From Bacteroides sp. (GTDB lineage: Bacteria; Bacteroidota; Bacteroidia; Bacteroidales; Bacteroidaceae): a DNA stretch of 5,319 nt. How positions within the stretch are numbered: position 1 is the first letter of the stretch; every line of letters starts with the position of its first letter. The stretch spans positions 1 through 5,319 of the forward strand of contig JAJPZL010000356.1 in the NCBI GenBank assembly GCA_021204375.1, in the 5' to 3' direction. This document shows, piece after piece, positions 1 through 5,319 of the stretch. Under the pieces are notes generated by a model. The model worked only from the letters and a program-made list of their open reading frames with translations. It was not told where the DNA came from and made no database searches. The position numbers and the translations under genes were made by a program.

Positions 1-1
1 A

Positions 2-1000
2 TATGGAGCTGATGGATTATTCTCCTCTAATACACTTTTTGAATGGAATAAAGATTTTGCAGACTATTTACCAGCCACTTACGATCGGTCTGTTACCCAA
101 AGTCCTCATAAAAATTTTGCAGAACAAGTTTATATAGCAGCCGATATAGATGGTGACGGCATTTCTGACTTAATTGGTATTTTTCCCTATGAACAAAAAG
201 TTGGAAATACAACATATTATTATAAAATGGTACAGGTGTATGGTACAGAGTGGAATGTCGACCAATGGATTATAACCCCAAATCATAATCAATGGATTAA
301 TACCCTAAAAGCAACCTATCTTTTACCGGCAGATATTGATTTAGATAAAAATTTCAAATCCTATGTTAGCTCGAATGTGGCAATGAGGCTAAACGGAACT
401 TCCCGGCAATGGTTAATTTTTCCTGTATTTCAAAAATTAAACACGCTTAGTCAAATCGGATTTTATCTCCTCGCGACAAGTACAGGGTACTATTCTTTTG
501 GATATAATCTGGAAGCCTCTTCTGAAATGCCCCTTACTGCTTTAGGAGATTTCACCAATGATTCCCGGGATAAATTTATCTATTTGGAAAAGGGAGCAAA
601 ATCCGGTATTTACCCAGGCAAAATTATCACTATTGGAGTAGATTCAAATAATAATCTAACTTCGCCTTCGTACGTCAATTTCTCTGCAAGTCTCCCCAGT
701 AAACCGGAAAAAATGGAAATTGCCGATTTTAATGGAGACGGACTTATTGATATACTTATTGCCCATCAAAGCGGATATAAAATATACTGGAATCAGGGAG
801 AAGCCTTAGGAAACTCCTTTAACGAAACTAAAACTACTACTGGCACCTCCTTCAACGGTAAATGCGCCGCCTTTGAAATAGGAGATTTTAATGGAGATGG
901 GTTACCTGATATTATTTTTAATCAGGAGAATTCTTCTATCTGGAAAATAGCCCTCAATAACGGGAATAAAGGCTTCACGCTTACTACTTATCTGGTATAG
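2..1000 (+). CDS. Fragment 1: N-terminal beta-propeller (FG-GAP/VCBS-like) part of the Rhs protein
   Basis: Frame 2 is open from the first complete codon, so the gene starts upstream; the ATG at 227 is internal (the peptide runs into it as YYYKMVQVYG) and has no Shine-Dalgarno sequence. The fragment holds five loops of the DxDxDGxxD type: DIDGDGISD (143), a decayed DIDLDKNFK (332), DFTNDSRDK (548), DFNGDGLID (725) and DFNGDGLPD (884). In FG-GAP/VCBS propellers such loops often bind calcium, and in SpvB/TcB-like proteins a propeller precedes the YD cocoon. The TAG at 998-1000 is reached only after a frame slip near 988; the next loop of the series lies in another frame. No catalytic residues are expected here. 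The fragment is unlikely to be a free-standing gene. Confidence 0.75.
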   Translation, partial: YGADGLFSSNTLFEWNKDFADYLPATYDRSVTQSPHKNFAEQVYIAADIDGDGISDLIGIFPYEQKVGNTTYYYKMVQVYGTEWNVDQWIITPNHNQWINTLKATYLLPADIDLDKNFKSYVSSNVAMRLNGTSRQWLIFPVFQKLNTLSQIGFYLLATSTGYYSFGYNLEASSEMPLTALGDFTNDSRDKFIYLEKGAKSGIYPGKIITIGVDSNNNLTSPSYVNFSASLPSKPEKMEIADFNGDGLIDILIAHQSGYKIYWNQGEALGNSFNETKTTTGTSFNGKCAAFEIGDFNGDGLPDIIFNQENSSIWKIALNNGNKGFTLTTYLV

Positions 1001-1266
1001 ATGCTATTGACAGAACAAATACTGATAAAGATGATCCCTATTATACTTGTTTAGTACACGATCTGAATGGAGACAGAAAGAGTGATGTTTTGATAAGTTA
1101 TGCTAATTATAGCGGTTCCACTTTTAAATCCTCTACTTCTTACTGGTGTACTTTCAAAGATAATACCTTGAAAGTGGCTTATAAAATGGAAAATACAAAT
1201 TCCACCTATTCCCCCAAAGCCTATCATATAGTAGTAGGAGATTTTATAGGGAGCAATAGAAGTGAG
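143..1266 (+). repeat. Seven degenerate FG-GAP/VCBS-type loops (protein-level repeat)
   Basis: Loops start at 143 (DIDGDGISD), 332 (DIDLDKNFK), 548 (DFTNDSRDK), 725 (DFNGDGLID), 884 (DFNGDGLPD), 1060 (DLNGDRKSD) and 1240 (DFIGSNRSE). Spacings are 189, 216, 177, 159, 176 and 180 bases, or 53-72 codons; the 176 becomes 177 when the missing base near 988 is restored. Loops at 143, 725 and 884 keep the full acidic DxDGxxD or DxNGDGxxD set; those at 332, 548 and 1240 have lost the glycine or key acids. Seven repeats would suit a seven-bladed propeller, although more may lie upstream. Confidence 0.6.
986..1000 (+). other. Frameshift 1 (one base lost)
   Basis: Frame 2 reads LTTYLV and stops with TAG at 998. 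Frame 1 reads LSGIDAID and continues into the sixth propeller loop. Adding one T to the TT at 988-989 gives LTTLSGIDAID without a break. There is no slippery heptamer that would suggest programmed shifting. Confidence 0.7.
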
Positions 1267-3030
1267 TTTCTGCAATATGGATACGGGCTCCGTACACTCA
1301 ACACCAGTATAACATGGCGACGTATTTCCAGAACAGGAAAATACCCACCTGAATACGGAAGAATTAAATCCTTTGCCGATGGCTTCGATAAAAAAATATC
1401 GGTAGAATATGCTTATCTTATAGAAAACGGTATCTACGAAAAGGAAAACAATTCCACCTATCCTTTGGCAGATTACATAGGTCCATTGTCCGTTGTAAAA
1501 AGTGTTACAGCCGGCAATGAGAATGTCTCTTATAAATATAAAGGCGGAAAAATTCATTTACAAGGCAACGGGTTTATGGGTTTCACAGAAATTACAAAAA
1601 CAGACAGGAAGTATATTACTCATACCACCAGCCGTGTAAATACAACCTGGTATACCCCGGAAGTAACTCAGGAAAAACTGACCACCAAAGATAGTAGCTT
1701 GATGTCACAAACCAATTATACCAACCGCTTTACCCAGCTTACCGGCAAACGCTTCCAGCTTCAGGCGGAAAAGGCTACCCTCACAGATTACCTGAAAGGT
1801 ATCACCCAGACGACCGAATATAGTAATTACGAATACGGTATTCCCAAAACCGTTAAAAAGATATATAGGAATGATCTCACTGAAACAACAACCAGTACCC
1901 TTCGGCATATTACCACAGGAGGAAAATGGATATTGGGCTTACCTCTCACAATAGATGTAAAAAAAGAGAGTGGGGGTAGCAGCTGGCTGGAACGTACCAC
2001 TAACACTTACTCATCCGATAACCGGTTAGAACAGACGGTACTTTATTCAGGCACAACCTCCAATAAAGTACTGACAAAGAAATTCAGATACGATGAGTTT
2101 GGTCACATCAAAGAAGAGAGTACAATAAATTACAACAGTACAGATGAGTTAAAAATAACTTACGAATATTCAACAAACGGACGTTACCTTCTTTCAACTA
2201 CCGATCCCACAGGACTTATAGCTAAAAGCAGTTACAATACATTGGGACAACTCTCTACCTCTACAGATTATCTGGGAAATATTACCCGTTACGAATATAA
2301 TCCGATAGATCGCCTTAAAGAGATTCGATATCCCGACGGCACTATAGAAACCATTTCTATAGAGAGGGATTACAGTATCTTACTCCCTGGAGGTAGTGAA
2401 CTCGCTGTTTATAAAGTAACCCATAACCAAACAGGAAAGCCTACTCAGATTAATTATTACGATAAATATGGTATAGAATCCAAAAAAACCACGATCCGTT
2501 TTGACGGTACCCGGATGAATGTCAATGAAGTATATCAACCCGAATCAGATCGTACCCTGACCTATCATCCTTATACAGATAATAACTTTGAAAATCTGTA
2601 TATGACTCATACAAGAGATAAATTCGGGCGCCTGGAACAAAGTAGTTCAAAGTTAAGAACAAATAGGACTGATACTTATCAATACCAGGGAAATTCAGTG
2701 ACCTCTAAAGTAGATGATATAACTATTACTAAAACGTACGATGCAGCAGGTAGGTTAACCAGAAGCAGTGATCATAACGGAGAGGTTATTTACTACCTAC
2801 GGCCGGATGGACAACCCACCCAAATCAAAGTAACGGGAGGAAACTCTATCTCCTTTACTTATGACAGTTATGGACGGCAAATCACTGTAAACAATCCTTC
2901 TCTGGGACTCACCACTTACACATACGATCAATGGGGAAATATAGCAACAGAAAAAAATGCCAAAGGAGAGACCATTACCTACACATACGATAAATACGGA
3001 AAGTTGCAGAAAAAACAGTACCGGGCATGA
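988..3030 (+). CDS. Fragment 2: last propeller blades, TcdB-middle-like domain and YD repeats
   Basis: Frame 1 is open from 970 and takes over the sense reading at about 988 (LSGIDAIDRTNTDKDD). It carries the sixth and seventh propeller loops, DLNGDRKSD (1060) and DFIGSNRSE (1240). A segment resembling the TcdB-middle/SpvB region follows: FADGFDKKISVEY near 1372, PLADYIGP near 1465, then YKYKGGKIHLQGNGFMGF at 1531-1584. YD repeats begin near 2080 (KKFRYDEFGHIKE) and continue to the end. An automatic start at 1090 would be a TTG that is simply a leucine in DVLISY, inside the sixth blade, so it is rejected. The TGA at 3028-3030 results from one missing base near 3022. The part has no signal peptide or membrane segment, as expected for an internal piece. 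Confidence 0.8.
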   Translation, partial: LSGIDAIDRTNTDKDDPYYTCLVHDLNGDRKSDVLISYANYSGSTFKSSTSYWCTFKDNTLKVAYKMENTNSTYSPKAYHIVVGDFIGSNRSEFLQYGYGLRTLNTSITWRRISRTGKYPPEYGRIKSFADGFDKKISVEYAYLIENGIYEKENNSTYPLADYIGPLSVVKSVTAGNENVSYKYKGGKIHLQGNGFMGFTEITKTDRKYITHTTSRVNTTWYTPEVTQEKLTTKDSSLMSQTNYTNRFTQLTGKRFQLQAEKATLTDYLKGITQTTEYSNYEYGIPKTVKKIYRNDLTETTTSTLRHITTGGKWILGLPLTIDVKKESGGSSWLERTTNTYSSDNRLEQTVLYSGTTSNKVLTKKFRYDEFGHIKEESTINYNSTDELKITYEYSTNGRYLLSTTDPTGLIAKSSYNTLGQLSTSTDYLGNITRYEYNPIDRLKEIRYPDGTIETISIERDYSILLPGGSELAVYKVTHNQTGKPTQINYYDKYGIESKKTTIRFDGTRMNVNEVYQPESDRTLTYHPYTDNNFENLYMTHTRDKFGRLEQSSSKLRTNRTDTYQYQGNSVTSKVDDITITKTYDAAGRLTRSSDHNGEVIYYLRPDGQPTQIKVTGGNSISFTYDSYGRQITVNNPSLGLTTYTYDQWGNIATEKNAKGETITYTYDKYGKLQKKQYRA
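1339..1593 (+). other. SpvB/TcdB-middle-like domain segment
   Basis: The order YGRIKSFADGFDKKISVEYAYL, PLADYIGPLSVVKSV and YKYKGGKIHLQGNGFMGF corresponds to the pattern 'dGfG..t.i.Y..L', 'P....vv..v' and 'Y.Y.......GrGFlGF' that I associate with the TcdB-middle/SpvB region of Tc-toxin B components and Bacteroidota Rhs proteins. It sits, as in those proteins, between the propeller and the YD repeats. It is a structural part of the shell with no enzymatic role. A profile search would settle the domain name. Confidence 0.6.
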
Positions 3031-3125
3031 CTGTTACCTACCAGTACGACACCTATGGCAGATTGCTTTCCGAATTAAATGAGAATTATACAGTTACTTA
3101 TACCTATGATGCATTGGAGAGACTG
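2080..3125 (+). repeat. YD-repeat array (protein-level)
   Basis: Recognisable units include FRYDEFG (YD at 2089), TRYEYNPIDRL (near 2287), TKTYDAAGRL (2737), FTYDSYGR (2860), YTYDQWGN (2923), YTYDKYGK (2986), YQYDTYGR (3045) and YTYDALER (3105). The last five are spaced 63, 63, 59 and 60 bases. The 59 becomes 60, exactly 20 codons, if one base is restored near 3022. YD repeats build the spiral beta-strand shell that encloses the tip. The first units are looser and less regular than the last five. Confidence 0.85.
3021..3030 (+). other. Frameshift 2 (one base lost at TACCGGG)
   Basis: Frame 1 reads QKKQYRA and stops at TGA 3028-3030. Adding one C to the CC at 3021-3022 gives QKKQYPGMTVTYQYD, the usual wording between YD repeats, and restores the 20-codon phase. 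Confidence 0.8.
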
Positions 3126-4001
3126 CATACTCAAAAAGACACTCATACAGATGGAAAATGGATTGAAAAGAAATATGCCTATGCCAACGGTAATATTTCA
3201 TCTATATTCTATACTTTACATTCGGGTTTCCAAACTACTGAACACTATAATTATACCAACGGATGGCTGGTATCGGTTACAGTAGAAGGCTCTCCTATCT
3301 GGAAAAGGATATCAGAAGATAGCCGTGGACAAATAACCACTGTAGAAGATGGAGTTGGGATTAGAAATTACAAATATAACTATGGAAGTTTTGTAAACCG
3401 GATTACAACAAATTTACAAATTGATAATCCCATTACAAACCATACGTACAATAATCCCGGTAAGATCCAAAATCATAGAAGAGGAAATAGTAAATATCAA
3501 TCTGTTTTTTACTACGATAGATATACCCAGGCATTGTATCGTTATGCAGCCCTTGACACCAGTGGCGACGATTTTGATTATGATAATGCTTATCGAGATA
3601 TGACATATGATAAATTTGGAAATCCAACCAGTAGAACTCATATAGGAACTTATAAATATAATGGCACTGATAAATACAGGTTAACCCAATTAAATATAGC
3701 CAGTGAAACACCTGCCTTAAAAAACCAACAAATCAGTTACAGTGCCTATCGCCGTCCTTTACAAATCACTGAAGGCAATTACAAAGGAGAGTGGATTTAT
3801 AATGGCTCCTACAACTGTACCCGCTTTACCTTATACAACAGTAATATCCGGCAACTTACCCGTTATTATCTGGCAGGCCAGTACGAAATAGATGAAACTT
3901 CCAAAGGGACTAAAGAAAAGTTATATCTGGGAGGCGACTATTATAATGCTTCAGCCGTATATGTAAAAGAAAACAATAAATGGACCCTTTATTATATCTA
4001 G
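3027..4001 (+). CDS. Fragment 3: YD repeats and distal Rhs core
   Basis: Frame 3 carries on the YD series: TYQYDTYGRLL (YD at 3045) and TYTYDALERL (YD at 3105) follow those at 2923 and 2986 in frame 1 with the same 20-21 codon period once one base is restored. Sense reading begins at about 3021 (PGMTVTY), so the ATG at 3027 is an internal methionine. Later it contains MTYDKFGNPTSRTHIG near 3600, then RYYLAGQYEIDE and KLYLGGDYYNASAVYVKENN up to WTLYYI. This stretch in Bacteroidota Rhs proteins directly precedes an RDYLGS-like motif. An in-frame TAG ends it, and the motif follows at once in the same frame. The 4-base ATGA overlap with the previous fragment imitates translational coupling but is a by-product of the frameshift. 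Confidence 0.8.
   Translation: MTVTYQYDTYGRLLSELNENYTVTYTYDALERLHTQKDTHTDGKWIEKKYAYANGNISSIFYTLHSGFQTTEHYNYTNGWLVSVTVEGSPIWKRISEDSRGQITTVEDGVGIRNYKYNYGSFVNRITTNLQIDNPITNHTYNNPGKIQNHRRGNSKYQSVFYYDRYTQALYRYAALDTSGDDFDYDNAYRDMTYDKFGNPTSRTHIGTYKYNGTDKYRLTQLNIASETPALKNQQISYSAYRRPLQITEGNYKGEWIYNGSYNCTRFTLYNSNIRQLTRYYLAGQYEIDETSKGTKEKLYLGGDYYNASAVYVKENNKWTLYYI
3999..4001 (+). other. In-frame TAG inside the distal core
   Basis: WTLYYI, stop, RDYASSIKEV are all in frame 3. The family normally continues YYI-x-RDYLGSI, often with cysteine at the stop position. The next motif is also altered, with DYASS in place of the usual DYLGS or DHLGS. Confidence 0.75.
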
Positions 4002-4031
4002 AGAGACTATGCGAGCAGCATTAAGGAAGTT

Positions 4032-4949
4032 ATGGAAAAAGATGGTTCTTCTAACAACCGTTTTTATGAGTACAGGCCCTGGGGAGAACTAAATGACCCA
4101 GTCCTGATGTCACCTTATGAAGAAGGCCAGGAACCCGAACTCTTCCTGGGACGTGGCTACACCGGCCACGAACATCTTCCCTGGTTTAAGTTGATCAATA
4201 TGAACGCCCGTCTTTTCGATCCCTTAACCCTGCGGTTCCTGAGCCCCGACCCTTATATACAGGCACCCGATTATAGTCAAGCTTATAACCGCTATATTTA
4301 TTGTATGAACCGTCCCACTGCCTATACCGACCCCAGCGGAGAAATCGCTTGGTTTGTACCCATTGCAGTCGGTGCTGCGGTTGGTGCATACGCCGGAGCC
4401 TCTTTCCAATCGGGTACAGCAGCATTCTGGAACTGGAGTTCCGGATCATGGGGAGGAGCTATTGCAGGAGCTTTTGTTGGAGCAGCTGTCGGAGCGCAGT
4501 TCTCGGCGGCGATTGGGGCGACGGGAATAATGACTAATGCAGTGGTGACTTCTCCTCTTAATGGAGTAGCTTCTAAAACTCTTACGATGTCTTCTCATGC
4601 CTTCGGCATCACAAGTACAACTGTAAATAGTGCCTCTATAAATATAGGACTAAATAGTCTTTCTGGAGGAGGTTGGGATGGCGCCTGGAAAGCAGGGCTT
4701 GGAGGAGCAGCTACAGGACTTTGGAGAGCAACTGGCGGTTTTGGAATGGTAAAAGGATTTGGGTCAACAAATTCATTAGCAAAATTTGGTAGAAAATTAG
4801 GTTATCAAATGATTGGTACGACAAGTGGTTCTATTACTCAAAACTGGGCAGCTAATAGAAATATTTTTTCAAAAGTTACATTAGGAATAGGCCCTATAAA
4901 CTTTACATTAGGTAACCGAGGAAATTATTACAATGGCAAAACAATATAG
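4032..4949 (+). CDS. Fragment 4: end of Rhs core, Gly-rich linker and start of the toxin tip
   Basis: This continues frame 3 without a shift; the frame is open from 4002, so the ATG at 4032 lies inside the domain (IKEVMEKDG). Residues about 37-104, counted from that ATG, are the most conserved part of Rhs proteins: ELFLGRGYTGHEHLPWF, LINMNARLFDP, RFLSPDPY, NRYIY and DPSGE (ending at 4343). In the family this region packs the core end and marks where the tip is released. The usual LTGRF reads LTLRF here. After DPSGE the sequence is variable: a hydrophobic Gly/Ala-rich part (residues about 112-165) and then a GGWDGAWKAGLGGAATG segment common in Bacteroidota Rhs tips. The TAG at 4947 follows loss of one base in the A-run at 4938-4941. 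An AAGGAAG at 4023-4029 could allow a restart, but these codons also encode core residues. Confidence 0.85.
   Translation: MEKDGSSNNRFYEYRPWGELNDPVLMSPYEEGQEPELFLGRGYTGHEHLPWFKLINMNARLFDPLTLRFLSPDPYIQAPDYSQAYNRYIYCMNRPTAYTDPSGEIAWFVPIAVGAAVGAYAGASFQSGTAAFWNWSSGSWGGAIAGAFVGAAVGAQFSAAIGATGIMTNAVVTSPLNGVASKTLTMSSHAFGITSTTVNSASINIGLNSLSGGGWDGAWKAGLGGAATGLWRATGGFGMVKGFGSTNSLAKFGRKLGYQMIGTTSGSITQNWAANRNIFSKVTLGIGPINFTLGNRGNYYNGKTI
4155..4343 (+). other. Hyperconserved end of the Rhs core (release boundary)
   Basis: GYTGHEHLPWF, NMNARLFDP, RFLSPDPYIQAPD and DPSGE identify the RHS-associated core domain end. In Rhs proteins the tip begins just after it, and self-cleavage near this point is known for some members. 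Local GC is about 52% over 4141-4260 by hand count, well above the 35% of the first 120 bases, as expected for a slowly changing block that also serves as homology for tip exchange. Confidence 0.9.
4365..4502 (+). other. Gly/Ala-rich glycine-zipper-like segment in the tip
   Basis: Two similar blocks, AVGAAVGAYAGASF (4365-4406) and GGAIAGAFVGAAVGAQF (4452-4502), are separated by an aromatic linker with WNWSSGSW. GxxxG spacing and small hydrophobic residues suggest close helix packing or membrane insertion. Such segments are frequent directly after the Rhs core and are thought, not proven, to help the tip cross a membrane. The segment keeps the high GC of the core (about 57% over 4381-4530), unlike the rest of the tip. 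Confidence 0.6.
4935..4949 (+). other. Frameshift 3 (one base lost in an A-run)
   Basis: Frame 3 reads YYNGKTI and stops at 4947. Adding one A to the run at 4938-4941 gives YYNGKNNIGNMALHG and joins the frame of the HELHH domain. A GG-to-GGG repair would give NGQNN and is equally possible. Confidence 0.7.
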
Positions 4950-4954
4950 GCAAT

Positions 4955-5170
4955 ATGGCTTTACATGGATTTGGACTATTGAATTCGATATTCAATGGAC
5001 AGACTGACTTTGATTGGAAAGAACTCTCATTAAATCATAGGGGAGGATTAATAGATGAATATGCTCCTCCCGGTATTGATAGAGCTTTAGCCAGCGGATT
5101 TGGTGCGCACGCAGTAATAGGAAATTCCACCCTATCTACACTTTACTCCCATGAGCTCCATCATCTATAG
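4955..5170 (+). CDS. Fragment 5: C-terminal toxin-like tip ending in HELHH
   Basis: Frame 2 takes over near 4940 (NNIGNMALHGFGLLN), so the ATG at 4955 is again internal. The 71 residues from that ATG include WKELSLNHRGG, IDEYAPPGIDRAL, GFGAHAVIG and HELHH (5150-5164). HELHH fits the zinc-metallopeptidase pattern HExxH. In Rhs tips of this phylum an HExxH-like helix followed by QSR and a GLxxL segment recurs, and here QSRAFGD and NYGLQGL follow after a TAG at 5168. The activity, probably peptide-bond cleavage in a rival cell, is inferred from the motif alone; no third zinc ligand can be proven. The TAG sits one residue after HELHH where the family, as I recall it, tends to have tryptophan, so a single G-to-A change from TGG would explain it. 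Confidence 0.65.
   Translation: MALHGFGLLNSIFNGQTDFDWKELSLNHRGGLIDEYAPPGIDRALASGFGAHAVIGNSTLSTLYSHELHHL
5168..5170 (+). other. In-frame TAG directly after the HELHH motif
   Basis: The reading is YSHELHHL, stop, QSRAFGDLF, with no frame change. The frame stays open for a further 49 codons to the window end. A TGG-to-TAG change would account for it. Confidence 0.7.
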
Positions 5171-5319
5171 CAATCAAGAGCCTTTGGAGATTTATTTCTA
5201 ATTAACTACGGTCTACAAGGGCTAAGTGCTATATTAGGTTATAATATTTCACCTCATAATGCTTTAATCAGTGCTGATAACTCTTTTATTTCTTCTATAA
5301 ATTACTTTGAGTCCCAAGC
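5171..5319 (+). pseudogene. Residual reading frame after the TAG: remainder of the HELHH tip, running off the window
   Basis: Frame 2 stays open for 49 codons after the stop to the window edge. It begins QSRAFGDLFLINYGLQGL and ends NYFESQA, consistent with the C-terminal helices after an HExxH helix. The glutamate in FESQ is a candidate third zinc ligand, by analogy with gluzincins, but this is a guess. There is no plausible ribosome site and no ATG near the start, so the segment would not be translated if the TAG is real. Confidence 0.55.

Larger units (their letters stand above)
2..5319 (+). pseudogene. Rhs/YD-repeat polymorphic toxin gene, partial at both ends, broken by 3 frameshifts and 2 stops
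   Basis: About 1,770 codons of one Rhs-family protein fill the window. Such proteins are large secreted or surface-delivered shells: the YD repeats form a cocoon around a C-terminal toxin tip released after the hyperconserved core motif. Order seen: propeller-like repeats (143-1266), TcdB-middle-like segment (about 1339-1600), YD repeats (about 2080-3340), core end (4155-4343), Gly-rich linker and HELHH tip (4344-5319). Reading moves from frame 2 to frame 1 near 988, to frame 3 near 3022, and back to frame 2 near 4940, each time as if one base were lost. TAG codons interrupt at 3999 and 5168. The N-terminus with any signal peptide, and the C-terminus, are outside the window. Family assignment is by motif recognition. 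Alternatives are an intact gene with assembly indels, or a silent donor copy for tip exchange. Confidence 0.85.

Noticed and set aside
970..1000. Programmed -1 frameshift site
   Set aside because: No X XXY YYZ slippery heptamer and no evident stem-loop; Rhs genes are not known to use one here.
1090..1092. TTG start for the second fragment
   Set aside because: It is a leucine inside the sixth propeller loop region (SDVLISY); the frame is open and meaningful upstream to about 988.
1051..1557. Antisense reading frame of 168 codons, and others on the minus strand at 1705-1908, 3414-3711 and 4195-4449
   Set aside because: They lie opposite clearly coding + strand sequence, show no recognisable domain and have no supporting start signals.
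3027..3030. ATGA overlap suggesting translational coupling of two genes
   Set aside because: The YD repeat period and the QYPGMTVTY wording run across it, and no Shine-Dalgarno sequence precedes it; the overlap is produced by a lost base.
4023..4034. AAGGAAG with ATG at 4032 as a real gene start
   Set aside because: These bases encode IKEVM of the Rhs core and the frame upstream to 4002 is also core sequence. A restart is possible but would give a core end without the shell.
4301..4537. Overlapping + strand frame of 78 codons
   Set aside because: It lies over the core end and Gly-rich segment in another frame; its Cys/Arg-rich translation is typical of a shadow frame.
2..5319. Insertion sequence or CRISPR as the cause of disruption
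   Set aside because: All breaks are point-like; no terminal inverted repeats, transposase motifs or regular short repeats with spacers were seen.

Overview
The window reads as one long gene on the + strand, open at both ends, with no intergenic space. It encodes part of a large Rhs/YD-repeat protein of the polymorphic-toxin type, with an SpvB/TcdB-like N-terminal half. The phrasing of the core (GYTGHEHLPWF, LINMNARL, FLSPDPY, DPSGE, and YLGGDYYNASAVYVKENN before the core end) and the AT-rich composition suggest a Bacteroidales-type member of the Bacteroidota. This is a recognition call, not a search result.

Layout, as it would be read if repaired. (1) 2-1266: seven degenerate Dx[DN]xDGxxD loops spaced 53-72 codons, probably a beta-propeller of the FG-GAP/VCBS kind. 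(2) About 1339-1600: TcdB-middle/SpvB-like segment. (3) About 2080-3340: YD repeats, in places exactly 20-21 codons apart. (4) 3340-4154: distal core. (5) 4155-4343: hyperconserved end of the Rhs core. (6) 4344-5319: variable C-terminal tip, with a Gly/Ala-rich segment followed by a domain carrying HELHH, a possible zincin-type metallopeptidase toxin. The window ends inside this domain, so the true stop and any immunity gene lie downstream.

The gene is broken five times. There are three frame changes (about 988, 3022 and 4940), each explained by loss of a single base, and two in-frame TAG codons (3999-4001 and 5168-5170). The same protein architecture continues in the right order across every break, and repeat phase is kept when one base is restored. 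The apparent separate genes are therefore pieces of one degraded ORF, or of an intact ORF with assembly errors. Their apparent starts (227, a TTG at 1090, 3027, 4032, 4955) are internal codons.

GC content falls from roughly 50-57% across the core end and Gly-rich segment (4141-4530) to about 32-33% in the tip, counted by hand. This fits the known replacement of rhs tips by recombination. I saw no RNA gene, CRISPR array, insertion sequence, promoter or terminator. The novelty, if any, lies in the HELHH tip and in whether the breaks are real.
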